Positions 1 to 8,549 of a stretch of DNA of 51,419 nucleotides are shown here, piece after piece. Position 1 is the stretch's first letter; each line of letters starts with the position of its first letter. The notes beneath the pieces were generated by a model. That model saw only the letters and a list, made by a program, of their open reading frames with translations. It had not been told where the DNA came from and made no database searches. A program made the position numbers and the translations under genes. The stretch is from Chloroflexota bacterium (GTDB taxonomy: Bacteria > Chloroflexota > Anaerolineae > JAAEKA01): NCBI GenBank assembly GCA_029558955.1, contig JAKQCW010000336.1:1-51419 (forward strand), given 5' to 3'.

Positions 1-143
1 TCCGGCCACGTCAGCAATGGCACGGTTTCGGGCTTGCGAGTCGGTCGGCAGATGGTTTGAACACACTTGCAAGTTTACGATAACGACGATATCCGCCCAA
101 ATTCTCGAAACAACCTCGTAAAATGACCGAACCATGAGTCACA

Positions 144-250
144 ATTCACCGTTCACCAATTCACCGCCCACCGCCCACCGTCCACCGTCCACCGTATACC
201 GTATACCGTTCACCGTTCACCGTATACCGTTCACCGTTCACCGTTCACCA
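144..250. repeat. heptamer tandem repeat (TTCACCG family)
   Basis: Tandem 7-mers based on TTCACCG with variants CCCACCG, TCCACCG and TATACCG run to within about 25 bases of the first glycosyltransferase start. It is the reverse complement of the CGGTGAA repeat seen inside that gene and at 26.5 kb. Bases 1-143 hold no gene or convincing signal that I can see. Confidence 0.9.
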
Positions 251-273
251 TCCCCCATCCTCCCTTCACAACC

Positions 274-1602
274 ATGCACATCGCCATCGACGCTCACATG
301 GTGGGCGAGCGGGAAACCGGCAACGAAACCTACATGGTCAACCTGGCGCGCGGCCTGTTGCGGCTGACTGGGCGCGACCCCAAGGGTTTCTCCTGGGACG
401 CGCTGGGTCCGCCCAACGCCACCCAGGAGCTGCCCGCCATGCAGCGCGCCCAGCAGCGCCGCTTTGGCGACATGCCGCGTTTTCTGCTGCTGGCCACGCA
501 CCCGGAGCGCCTGCACGCGGCCCTGCCTGAGCTGCGCGCCAGCGTCAACGCCCAGGCGGCGCGGCTCCGGCCGGCCAACGCGCTGCTGCGCATCCCCTTC
601 GGCCTGCCCTGGGCCGTGTGGCGCGGCGCCTTCGATCTGCTGCATGTCACCTACAACGCGCCGCCGTTCAGCCCCTGCCCCACCGTGGTGACCATCCACG
701 ACATCTCCTTCGAGCATTACCCGCAATTCTTTTCGCCGCGCGACCGGCTGATCCTCAAGACGCTGGTTCCCCTCAGCGCGCGGCGGGCCGCCCACATCCT
801 GACCGTCAGCCAGCACGCCAAGCGGGAGATCGTCCAGCGCTACGGCCTGCCGCCCGCCAAGATCACCGTCACCTACGAGGCCGCAGGTGAGCAGTTCCAG
901 CCGGAGGAGGATCCGGCGCGGCTGCGCGCGGTGCGCGCCCGCTATGGCATTCCCGACGGCCCCTTCGCGCTGGCTCTGGGCAACCTGCAGCCGCGCAAGA
1001 ACATCGCCCGCCTGGTGGCCGCCTTTGGGCAGGTGGTGGACGGGGAACGGTTGACGGTTAACGGTGAACGGTTAACGGTTAACGGTGAACGGTTAACGGT
1101 GGACGGTGAACGGTTAACGGTGGACGGTGAACGGTTAACGGTTCGCCCTTCCCTGGTCATCGCTGGCAAGGCGCAGTGGCGGGAGAGCGAGGTCTATGGC
1201 GCGGTGCGGCAGGCGGGGCTGGAGGGCCGGGTGATCTTCCCCGGCTACGTGGAGGACGCCGACCTGCCGGCGCTGTACAGCGCGGCCACGGTCTTTGTCT
1301 ACCCATCGCTCTACGAGGGCTTTGGCCTGCCGCCGCTGGAGGCTATGGCCTGCGGCGCGCCGGTGATCAGCACCAACGCGGCCTCGCTGCCGGAGGTGGT
1401 GGGAGACGCGGCGCTGTTGATCGACCCCCACGACACGCAGGCGCTGGCCCAGGCGCTGGCCGACGTGCTGACCCAGCCCGCGTTGCAGGCCGATCTGCGC
1501 CAGCGCGGCCGGCAGCGCGTCAGGCAGTTCTCGTGGGAGCGCTGCGCGGCCGAGACCTTGGCGGTCTACAGCGATGTCCTGGCGCGCCGGAGGGACCGAT
1601 GA
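274..1602 (+). CDS. GT4-family glycosyltransferase with in-frame heptamer-repeat insertion
   Basis: A 442-residue GT-B fold glycosyltransferase, probably cytoplasmic and acting in exopolysaccharide or cell-surface glycan assembly. The N-terminus [11 protein letters not shown] is the usual GT4 first strand. VTIHDISF and LTVSQHAK belong to the acceptor domain, and the C-terminal donor domain has [32 protein letters not shown] (the EX7E motif) and SLPEVVG. Between [19 protein letters not shown] and VIAGK, a loop in family members, residues 256-290 are five copies of the heptapeptide [DN]GERLTV encoded by heptameric DNA repeats. Length without the insert is normal. There is no clear Shine-Dalgarno before the ATG; the upstream region is another heptamer tract. 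It overlaps the next gene by 4 bases (ATGA), so they are translationally coupled. Donor and acceptor cannot be told from sequence. Confidence 0.9.
   Translation: MHIAIDAHMVGERETGNETYMVNLARGLLRLTGRDPKGFSWDALGPPNATQELPAMQRAQQRRFGDMPRFLLLATHPERLHAALPELRASVNAQAARLRPANALLRIPFGLPWAVWRGAFDLLHVTYNAPPFSPCPTVVTIHDISFEHYPQFFSPRDRLILKTLVPLSARRAAHILTVSQHAKREIVQRYGLPPAKITVTYEAAGEQFQPEEDPARLRAVRARYGIPDGPFALALGNLQPRKNIARLVAAFGQVVDGERLTVNGERLTVNGERLTVDGERLTVDGERLTVRPSLVIAGKAQWRESEVYGAVRQAGLEGRVIFPGYVEDADLPALYSAATVFVYPSLYEGFGLPPLEAMACGAPVISTNAASLPEVVGDAALLIDPHDTQALAQALADVLTQPALQADLRQRGRQRVRQFSWERCAAETLAVYSDVLARRRDR
1039..1143 (+). repeat. in-frame 21-bp repeat (3 heptamers) x5 in coding sequence
   Basis: Five tandem 21-bp units, each made of three CGGTGAA-type heptamers, encode five copies of [DN]GERLTV. 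At the phase where a pure CGGTGAA heptamer would give CGG TGA (a stop), every unit carries CGG TTA or CGG TTG instead, so the reading frame stays open. Confidence 0.95.
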
Positions 1603-3830
1603 AGGGGGCGGCCGGGGCCAGCTCAGATGGGCGGCGCCTGGGGGCGCGCCTGTTGCGTGCGCTGCCGTGGCTGCTGGTCATTCTCCTGACCGGGCTCAAC
1701 CTGCTCTTCGCCAGCCGCGTCATCGTCAACGATGACGCGTTCATCACCTACCGCGTGGCGCGCAACCTGGCCAACGGCCTGGGGCCGGTCTTCAACCCCG
1801 GCGAACGGGTTCTTTCCGTCACCACACCCGGCTACATGCTGCTGCTGGCTGCCAGCTCCCTGTTCAGCCAGGATTTCGTGGCCCTGGCCCTGCTCTGGAA
1901 TGGCCTGGCGCTGCTGGCCGTGGGCGCCCTGCTGATCGACGCCAGCCGGGCCGGTCTGGCGCAGCGCTCCCCCTGCCTGGCTGATCTGGCTGCCGTCGTC
2001 GCCGTGTCCTTGACCCTGACCAACCCGCTGCTCAGCGCGGCGATCGGCATGGAGACGCCGCTCTACCTGGCCGCGCTGCTGGCGGTCTTCGCTGCCTATC
2101 GCCGCGCCCTGCAACAGCCGGCTGACGCGGCCCAGCGCTGGCTGTTGGCCACCGCGGCGGCCGCGGCCGCGGCTTTTCTGCTGCGCCCCGATGGCATCCT
2201 GGTGGGCCTGGTGGTAGGCGCGCACTGGCTGATCAGCCGCCGGCGCGTGCCCTGGGCCGCGTTGGCGCTGGGGCTGCTGTTGACGCTGCCCTGGGTGCTC
2301 TTCGCCTGGAGCTACTACGGCTCGCCGCTGCCCAACACGCTGGCAGCTAAGATCAGCCAGGGCCAGCCTGACCGCGCCGCCCAGTGGGGCAACCTGCTGT
2401 GGCAGACGGCCCGAAGCTGGGGGCTGGCCAACCCGCTGGCCGCGGCGCTGGCCTTGATCGGCGCGCTCCTGGCTGGCCTTCCCGCCGCGTCCCCCCGGTC
2501 GGCGACGCTCTCCGTGCGCCGGCTGCTGCTGCTGTGGGGCGCGTTGTACATTCTTATCCACGCCCTGTTGCGCGCGCGAGGCTATTTCTGGTACTACGTG
2601 CCCCTGGTCCCTGCTGCGGCGCTGTTGGCTGGCGACGGCGCGGCCGCTGTGGTGGGCTGGCTGGGAGTGCTGCGCCGGGATGCCCGGTTTGGGCGGGTTG
2701 CGGCGTCGCTGCTGGCCGTCGTCCTGCTGGCGGCGCTGCTGATCCCCACGCTGCGAGCTGCTGCCAGCCTGGCCAGTCAGGAGCCGCCCGGTCAGCGGCA
2801 GGTTGCCTACGAACGGACCGGCCAGTTGCTGCGTGAGCTGTGCCAGCAGCCGGGCCGCGAGCCGGTGGGCATGACCGAAATCGGCATCTTGGGCTACGTC
2901 AGCGACTGCCGCATCCTGGACTTCTCCGGGCTGTTGCACCCGGAGATCGCCCAACTGCAACTGCCGGCGGCCGACAAGATCGGCTGGGCCATCAAGGCCC
3001 ATGCGCCGCCGTTGGTGGTGCTGGCCGGCGCCGAAGGCTATCCGGGCGACGTCGCCAGCGAGAACTGGTTCCGCCAGCGCTATGAGCCGATGGACATTCA
3101 GGATGAGCGCGGTTTCCGCAGCATCATTCACCGGCGGGCCTTGGGGCCCATGTTTCAGCGCGACCTGGCCGTCAGTTGGTGGTCCGCACGGGGCGAGGAG
3201 CCGGCCGGCGGCCCGGTGACGACGACGTTGACCTTCCCGGCCGGCGTGACTCCCAGCGTGGTCCTGCACACCTTTCTGCCGGCGGGCAGCGAACTGGCCG
3301 GCGCGGCCGACGGCGCGGCGACGCTGGCGCTGACCGGCGATGCCGCGGCCTGGCGCAATGTGGCCGTGCCGGTCGAGTTGGCAGCCGATGGCGCCGTCGC
3401 GCTGACGCTGGCTGGCCGCGCCGACCATCAGCCAGCGGCCGCGGCCTGGATCGAGAGCAACGCAGTCACCAGCCACCACTATTTCGGCTATTTCGAGGAG
3501 GCGGCCACCCAGCCCAGGCCGTCGCAGCAACTGAACCAGGGCGACACCGCCCAGGCCACGCTGGCGCCCGCGGCCGCTGGCCCGGTCGTGCTGGATGTGG
3601 CCTACCGCGACCACCCTGGGGTGCAGTTGGCCGTGTCGGTCGATGGCCAGACGCTGGGCATTGTGGGCGGCGCCGGCGATGCCTGGCAGACGGCGCGCTT
3701 CGAGCTGCCGGCCGGCAGCCTGCCAGCCAGGTCCAGCGTCGCGGTCGAGCTGCGCAACCTGGCCGAACAGCCCGTGCAGGTCCACTCCGCAGCCCTGGTC
3801 GATCCAAGCCGCCCGCCTTATGTGCCGTGA
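1599..3830 (+). CDS. polytopic GT-C type membrane glycosyltransferase (AftB-like N-terminal pattern)
   Basis: A 743-residue membrane protein. After a short basic N-terminus come a first transmembrane helix and the extracytoplasmic motif NDDAFITYRVARNLANG with FNPGERVLSVTTPGY. This DDA[FY]ITYR...NPGERV pattern is known from GT-C lipid-linked sugar transferases of the arabinofuranosyltransferase/PMT type. The acidic DD pair is the expected catalytic site. About ten hydrophobic helices follow up to roughly residue 390, then a soluble, probably extracytoplasmic domain of about 350 residues rich in beta strands, with a carbohydrate-binding look (VALTLAGRADHQ, VAYRDHPGVQLAVSVDG). The start ATG overlaps the stop of the upstream glycosyltransferase. 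It likely uses a polyprenyl-phosphate sugar to decorate a surface glycan; the sugar is unknown. Confidence 0.8.
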   Translation: MKGAAGASSDGRRLGARLLRALPWLLVILLTGLNLLFASRVIVNDDAFITYRVARNLANGLGPVFNPGERVLSVTTPGYMLLLAASSLFSQDFVALALLWNGLALLAVGALLIDASRAGLAQRSPCLADLAAVVAVSLTLTNPLLSAAIGMETPLYLAALLAVFAAYRRALQQPADAAQRWLLATAAAAAAAFLLRPDGILVGLVVGAHWLISRRRVPWAALALGLLLTLPWVLFAWSYYGSPLPNTLAAKISQGQPDRAAQWGNLLWQTARSWGLANPLAAALALIGALLAGLPAASPRSATLSVRRLLLLWGALYILIHALLRARGYFWYYVPLVPAAALLAGDGAAAVVGWLGVLRRDARFGRVAASLLAVVLLAALLIPTLRAAASLASQEPPGQRQVAYERTGQLLRELCQQPGREPVGMTEIGILGYVSDCRILDFSGLLHPEIAQLQLPAADKIGWAIKAHAPPLVVLAGAEGYPGDVASENWFRQRYEPMDIQDERGFRSIIHRRALGPMFQRDLAVSWWSARGEEPAGGPVTTTLTFPAGVTPSVVLHTFLPAGSELAGAADGAATLALTGDAAAWRNVAVPVELAADGAVALTLAGRADHQPAAAAWIESNAVTSHHYFGYFEEAATQPRPSQQLNQGDTAQATLAPAAAGPVVLDVAYRDHPGVQLAVSVDGQTLGIVGGAGDAWQTARFELPAGSLPARSSVAVELRNLAEQPVQVHSAALVDPSRPPYVP

Positions 3831-3837
3831 TGAAAGA

Positions 3838-3869
3838 GAAGTTCAACTTCTTCCGAGAAGTTGAACTTC
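3838..3869 (+). terminator. 13-bp perfect inverted repeat with self-palindromic arms
   Basis: GAAGTTCAACTTC, loop TTCCGA, then GAAGTTGAACTTC. The arms are perfect reverse complements. Each arm is itself a palindrome around one central base, so alternative small hairpins are possible. It sits in the 58-bp gap between two glycosyltransferase genes. It has no U-tract, so it may be a dispersed hairpin repeat or an mRNA processing or stability element rather than a true terminator. Confidence 0.55.
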
Positions 3870-3888
3870 CAAGGATGACAAACACCGA

Positions 3889-4992
3889 ATGAAAATTGCC
3901 ATGCTCGGCACGCGCGGCGTGCCTGCCAGCTACAGCGGCTTCGAGACCTGCGTCGAGGAGCTGGGCAGCCGGCTCGCGCTGCGCGGCCATGAGGTTACGG
4001 TCTACTGCCGCAGCCACCACATCAGCTACGACCAGCCGACCTACAAGGGGATGCGGCTGGTCAAGCTGCCCACCATCACCAACAAATATCTGGACACCAT
4101 CGCGCACAGCTTCCTCTCCAGCCTGCACGCGCTGAGCCAGGGCTATGACATCGCGCTTTATTTCATCGCCGGCAACAGCCTGGTGACGTGGATTCCCCGC
4201 CTGGCCGGCCAGCGCACCCTGCTCAACGTCGATGGGTTGGACTGGAAGCGGGCCAAGTGGCCGCCGCTGGCCAAGCGCTACATTCAGTTTGCCGAGCAGA
4301 TGAGCACCGTGCTGCCCAACGCCATCATCACTGACAGCCTGGTGGTGCAGCGTTACTATCGCGAGGTCTACGGCGCGGACAGCGCCTACATCGCCTACGG
4401 CTCCGATCTGCCCCATCGGCCGGCTGGGCCCACGCTGGCCCGTTTCGGATTGAAGCCCCGCGGCTACGTGCTCTTCGTGGGGCGGCTGGTGCCGGAGAAC
4501 TGCGCCCATCACCTGGTGGAGGCCTGGCGGCGGCTGGACACCGACATGCAGTGCGTCATCGTGGGCGATGCGCCCTACGCCGAGGACTACAAGGCTGAGC
4601 TGCGCCGGCTGGCCGGCGGCGATCCGCGCATCCACTTCACCGGCTACCTGTTCGGCGAAGGCTACTGGGAGCTGAACAGCCACGCCTACGCCTTCGTCGA
4701 GACCAGCGGCGTGGGCGGCACCCACCCCGCGCTGGTGGAGGCGATGAACTTCGGCAACTGCGTGGTGGTGCACAACACGCCGGAGAACCTGGAGACGGTG
4801 GAGGCGGCCGGGCTCTGGTACGACGGCCAGGTGGGCGCGGCCTCGCTGACGGCGGTGCTGCGCACCCTGCTGGACGCGCCGCCGTTGGTCCAGCTCTACC
4901 GCCAAGCTGCGGCCGAGCGGGCGCGCAGCGTCTACAGTTGGGAGGCGGTGACCGACGCCTACGAGGCGCTGTTCCAACGGGTTTTGCCCTGA
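3889..4992 (+). CDS. glycosyltransferase with DUF1972-type N-terminus
   Basis: A 367-residue GT-B glycosyltransferase. The N-terminus MKIAMLGTRGVPASYSGFE followed by CVEELGSRLALRGHEVTVYC is characteristic of the DUF1972/rhamnosyltransferase-like subgroup of GT4. The middle NVDGLDWKRAKW and ITDSLVVQRYY, and the C-terminal donor-site segments FVGRLVPENC, HFTGYLFGEGYWEL and THPALVEAMNFGN, agree with that family. It lies 58 bp after the membrane transferase in the same direction, so the three genes probably build one surface polysaccharide. The start is supported by the family N-terminus; the upstream purine-rich stretch is weak. The sugar specificity is unknown. Confidence 0.88.
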   Translation: MKIAMLGTRGVPASYSGFETCVEELGSRLALRGHEVTVYCRSHHISYDQPTYKGMRLVKLPTITNKYLDTIAHSFLSSLHALSQGYDIALYFIAGNSLVTWIPRLAGQRTLLNVDGLDWKRAKWPPLAKRYIQFAEQMSTVLPNAIITDSLVVQRYYREVYGADSAYIAYGSDLPHRPAGPTLARFGLKPRGYVLFVGRLVPENCAHHLVEAWRRLDTDMQCVIVGDAPYAEDYKAELRRLAGGDPRIHFTGYLFGEGYWELNSHAYAFVETSGVGGTHPALVEAMNFGNCVVVHNTPENLETVEAAGLWYDGQVGAASLTAVLRTLLDAPPLVQLYRQAAAERARSVYSWEAVTDAYEALFQRVLP

Positions 4993-5027
4993 ACGCGCTG
5001 CCGCTCAACAGCGCGCCGCTGGGCGTG

Positions 5028-5228
5028 ATGGAAAGCTCCACCCACTGGGAGCCCGCGGCATATGCCTTTGCCGTCGATCCTGGGCTGTTGGCGACCGGAG
5101 GCGCTGGCCCGCGGGTCAATGAGCTGGAATTTCTCATACCCGACGCGGCCAGCCCTGCCAGCCTGGATCCAAGCAACGGCGACAGCCGCGTTCTTGGGCT
5201 TTGCCTGTGGGAAGTGCGCCTGCGTTAG
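5028..5228 (+). pseudogene. gene tail remnant (C-terminal beta domain)
   Basis: An open frame without its own domain start reads like the end of a longer protein. The segments MESSTHWEPAAYAF, VNELEFLIPDAASPASL and RVLGLCLWEVRLR, then stop, resemble the final strands of a beta-sandwich domain found at C-termini of Chloroflexota surface-glycan proteins. No ribosome binding site or upstream coding part is present, and the frame upstream runs out of phase through the preceding glycosyltransferase. I take it as the leftover 3' end of a deleted gene. A real small protein of 66 residues starting at 5028 cannot be excluded. Confidence 0.45.
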
Positions 5229-5256
5229 CGGAATGGGCGGAGCGCTGCCCGTCGCC

Positions 5257-6129
5257 TCACGTCGCGGGCAGCAGGTCCTCCAGCAGCTTGATCGGCGCCA
5301 CGGCCACGCCGACGATGCCTGGCCCGGTGTGAACGCCCAACACCGGGGAGATGCGCATGGTCTCCAGCCGGGCAACGTTGAGCTTGCCGATCAGCAGATT
5401 GGTCAGCGCGTCGGCCTGCGCCGCGAACTGGCCGTGCAACACCGTGGCCCACAGGGGGGTGTTGCCATACTGGCCGTGCAGGTGCTCGACGATGGCGGCC
5501 AACGCCTGGGGGATGTGGCGGCTCTTGCCCACGGTGCTGTATTTGCCGTCGCTGTGTTCGACGCGAATGACCGGCTTGATCTTGAGCAGCGAGCCGGCCA
5601 GCGCCTGCACCCGGCCGATGCGACCGCCGCGCGCCAGATAGTCCAGCGTCTCCAGGGTGAAGATGACCTCGGTCTGGCTGCGCAGATCGGCCAGCCGCTG
5701 CTGGATGGCTGCCAACGACCAGCCCGCCTGGCTGGCCGCGGCCGCGGCCAGCACCTGGAAGCGCTGGCCGCCGGAGAGGGTCAGCGTGTCCCAGACGGTC
5801 ACCTGCTCCTCCATCTGGGCCTGGGACGCGCCCAGTTGGGCCGACTGGGACGCGCCGCTCAGCCCGGAGGAGATGTGTACCGAGAGAATCTGGGGATCCT
5901 GGGCGGCCAGTTGCTGATAGATCTGCGCCATCTCGCCGCTGGAGGGCTGGGCCGTGGTGGGGATGGCCGGCCACATGGCCCGCAGCCGGTCGTAGAAGTC
6001 ATCGGCGCTGATGTCGGCCGAGTTGACCTCCCCTTCGGGAAACTGGATGTACAGGGGCGCTTCTACCACGCCAAACGCGTGCAGTTCGGCGGCCGGCATG
6101 TCGGCCGCGCTGTCGGTAACGATTTTCAC
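5257..6129 (-). CDS. DegV family fatty-acid-binding protein
   Basis: A 290-residue DegV protein. The family binds a single fatty acid and, in Firmicutes (FakB), presents it to a fatty acid kinase. No FakA partner is visible here. The N-terminal VKIVTDSAADMP, the FPEGEVNS strand, IPTTAQPSSGEM, SVHISSGLSGASQSA (fatty-acid carboxylate loop), DTLTLSGGQ, LEYL-type LDYLARGGRIG, and the C-terminal HTGPGIVGVAV are all in the expected order. I chose the GTG at 6129 because the domain starts there; an upstream ATG (6219) would add 30 non-conserved residues. A TATAAT hexamer on the minus strand at 6225-6230 could be its -10 box, but no good -35 is visible. Confidence 0.9.
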   Translation of the reverse strand: MKIVTDSAADMPAAELHAFGVVEAPLYIQFPEGEVNSADISADDFYDRLRAMWPAIPTTAQPSSGEMAQIYQQLAAQDPQILSVHISSGLSGASQSAQLGASQAQMEEQVTVWDTLTLSGGQRFQVLAAAAASQAGWSLAAIQQRLADLRSQTEVIFTLETLDYLARGGRIGRVQALAGSLLKIKPVIRVEHSDGKYSTVGKSRHIPQALAAIVEHLHGQYGNTPLWATVLHGQFAAQADALTNLLIGKLNVARLETMRISPVLGVHTGPGIVGVAVAPIKLLEDLLPAT

Positions 6130-6301
6130 AGGAGGGAGCCTTTCGCAGGGATTTGCGGCCGCGGGCCGCGGTCCCGACCGGAAAGGGAGACCAGCCTGGC
6201 GCAGCGTCGCGCATCGCACCTGTGATTATATGCACGACAGCGGAATCCGACGATTTGGCGATCAGGCCGTTGCCCTCTGGCGCTGCACTGGCCCGCGCCG
6301 G

Positions 6302-8545
6302 TCAGTGGAAGAGCGCATAGGCGCCAGGCTGGCGGATAGTCGCCAGCACGTACCCCTCCTGTTCCACGTACCAACTGTCCTCGACCAGCGTTGGTTCGCC
6401 GTTCTCGATGCGATACAGGCGCGGCAGGCGCTCGCTCTCCCCGGCGCAGCAGCCGGCCTGGATTTGCACCGCCAGCTCGACGTCGTTCCAGGCGCCGCCC
6501 AGGGTGTAAAGGCGACTGACGCCCACGAGGCCGAGGCCGTTGCGGTTCAGGGCCGGCGGCAGGGGGCTGTCGACGATGAACAGGTCGGCAGGTATCCTGC
6601 TGCCCTGCTGGAAAATCTGCCACAGGCCGTCGTTGGACGCCAGAGTCAGCCTGGCCGGCTGGCTGGCCGGGGCCAGCGCCGCCGCGCCGCTCAGCGCGTT
6701 GGCTGTGACGCCAACGTCCAGCAGGAGACAGTTGCCTGCTCCGGCGAAACAGACCGGCGCGCTGCTGGGCGGAGCTTCGCCTTGAGCCGCACCGGTCACC
6801 AGGGCGTTCACTGCACTGGTGGTGAGCAGGTCGCGGAAGGAGGCGTCGTACTCAAGGGCATCGATGGCCGAAGGGTCCCGGCTGAGCGGAATCATTGCAG
6901 AGATCAGCGGAGTCAACCTCTGCAAGGTCATGTCGGAGAGAAACTGCGGCCTGGGCCGGTCGAACTGGGCCATCAGGGCCAACGAAGCGGCCCGTTCCTG
7001 GGGAGCGGGATGGTTGCAGACCATGAAGGCCGGCTTACAACTGAAGTCGTGGTACTGCAACGCCACGGGATTGGCCAGCGCGGCGCCGTCGCTGATTGGG
7101 CGCGTCGCACAGTGCCACCCGCTTTCGTCAACCTCCTGGCGTATGTGAAGACGGTCGCCGCTCCGCGCTCCCAGCACCCACAGACGCGGCCGAGCTGCCG
7201 TGATTTCCCCCAGCTTGATGGCGCAGCCCAGCTTGCCCTGCTCCAACCAGACGACTGACGGTGCGGCGAGGCTGTTGTTGGTGGCCACTGTCAACGTAAA
7301 GGGAGCTACCCGCCCCACCTCCGGACTGTCGTTTTCCACCACAACCGCAGGAACGTTCATCAGAGCCGTGGGCCACGTGGTCGAGATCGGGCCCGAGAGC
7401 GGCTGTTGGCGCGGCGGGACGATCTCCCACTGGCCGGCGCGGCTGAAGCGCTGCACCACGGCGTCCCAGGCTGACTGGCCGACGCCATTGTGCAGGGTCC
7501 GCTGCCATTGCAGTGTTTTTTCGCACTCCAGCGACCACAGCCCCGGGACATCGTCTGAGCTCAGCTCGCTGGTGGTGTATTGATGGTTCATGATGCTGGC
7601 GCCGGTGCTGTCCAGGCTTCGGTCGGGTTGCGGCCTGGTGCAGGCGTGGTTTTGGCCATTGCTGCCCACATATTCGTCGTAGAGGCCCAGCGCGTAGTGT
7701 CCCAGCTCATGGACGATGGTGCGGTAGCCATCAGGCTTGCTCCACCGGCTGTCGGGACCGTTGATGCGCCTGGAATCCCAGAACGGTCCCAACTGAATGC
7801 GGTAGTTGGCAGGCTCCAGATCCTCTTCTATACCCCCGATCACAGCATGCGGGCTCAGGGTGTTGTTGGCCACCACCTGAATGTCCGCGTCCCACCAGTG
7901 TTCCCGGTTGGCGACAATGCGCACCTGTCCCAGGGCCATCTGGCCGTCGGTCACGTCCCACAGGTAGGTGGAGGCGCGCTGCATGGCCAATGCCAGGTCG
8001 TCCAGATAGGCTTGATCGGCATCCCATTCGACCGAAACCAACAGGTTGAACAGAATCAACGGCCGCTGCCGGTGGAGGGTCAGGGTCACCGTTTCGCTGG
8101 CGCCGACCGACGCAGCCACTGGCGCGCCCGTTTCGTCCCAATCCAGGCTGGTCCAGAAGACCTGGTATTTCCAGTCGGGCGGCTGGCCGGAGCTGGCAAA
8201 GGCCTGCCAGGGCGCAGCCAGCCAGTCGTGGGCTGGCCGCGCGGTGGTGGCGAGCGCGGCCGGCGCCAGCGCTGCTACCGCTTCTGTCCCTGCCAGCCTG
8301 GCGGTCAGCTTGCCGTCAGGCCCGGTGGTCAAGCTGCCGCCGGCCAGCGCATTGGGCAGCGGTTGCCCATTGGCGAAGATGGCCGCGCCCGGCGCCGGCG
8401 CTCCGTCCAGCGTCACCACGAAGGTGACATCCCTTGCGACCGCGGCCGGCGCCGGCGCGGCGCAGGCGCCGGCCAGCAGCGCCAGCAGCAGCCCGACAGC
8501 CAGCGCCAGCGCCAGACTCACGCTCGCAAGGCGCGAAGATCTCAT
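6302..8545 (-). CDS. lipoprotein with CLCA-like (M87-type) zinc metalloprotease motif
   Basis: A 747-residue exported protein. A basic start MRSSR, a hydrophobic stretch and a lipobox LLAGAC predict lipid attachment at Cys28. Residues 279-292 read HELGHYALGLYDEY, which fits the extended HEXXHXXXGXXDE signature of CLCA (calcium-activated chloride channel regulator, peptidase family M87) metalloproteases; HE and H bind zinc, and the downstream D/E are the third-ligand region. About 120 residues of small beta domain precede the protease region. Long beta-rich C-terminal modules end in a strand pattern (RLYRIENGEP...YALF) shared with the partner gene upstream. The ATG at 8545 was preferred because the signal peptide begins there. 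Its start lies 5 bp beyond the end of the upstream gene, so they form one operon. Confidence 0.75.
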   Translation of the reverse strand: MRSSRLASVSLALALAVGLLLALLAGACAAPAPAAVARDVTFVVTLDGAPAPGAAIFANGQPLPNALAGGSLTTGPDGKLTARLAGTEAVAALAPAALATTARPAHDWLAAPWQAFASSGQPPDWKYQVFWTSLDWDETGAPVAASVGASETVTLTLHRQRPLILFNLLVSVEWDADQAYLDDLALAMQRASTYLWDVTDGQMALGQVRIVANREHWWDADIQVVANNTLSPHAVIGGIEEDLEPANYRIQLGPFWDSRRINGPDSRWSKPDGYRTIVHELGHYALGLYDEYVGSNGQNHACTRPQPDRSLDSTGASIMNHQYTTSELSSDDVPGLWSLECEKTLQWQRTLHNGVGQSAWDAVVQRFSRAGQWEIVPPRQQPLSGPISTTWPTALMNVPAVVVENDSPEVGRVAPFTLTVATNNSLAAPSVVWLEQGKLGCAIKLGEITAARPRLWVLGARSGDRLHIRQEVDESGWHCATRPISDGAALANPVALQYHDFSCKPAFMVCNHPAPQERAASLALMAQFDRPRPQFLSDMTLQRLTPLISAMIPLSRDPSAIDALEYDASFRDLLTTSAVNALVTGAAQGEAPPSSAPVCFAGAGNCLLLDVGVTANALSGAAALAPASQPARLTLASNDGLWQIFQQGSRIPADLFIVDSPLPPALNRNGLGLVGVSRLYTLGGAWNDVELAVQIQAGCCAGESERLPRLYRIENGEPTLVEDSWYVEQEGYVLATIRQPGAYALFH

Positions 8546-8549
8546 CGCA

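Noticed and set aside
1623..3785. 720-residue open frame on the minus strand
   Set aside because: It is antisense to the GT-C gene, with a Gln/Arg/His-rich shadow composition.
6130..6219. Longer DegV start at 6219
   Set aside because: The added 30 residues do not match the family and the predicted -10 lies upstream of them only by a few bases.
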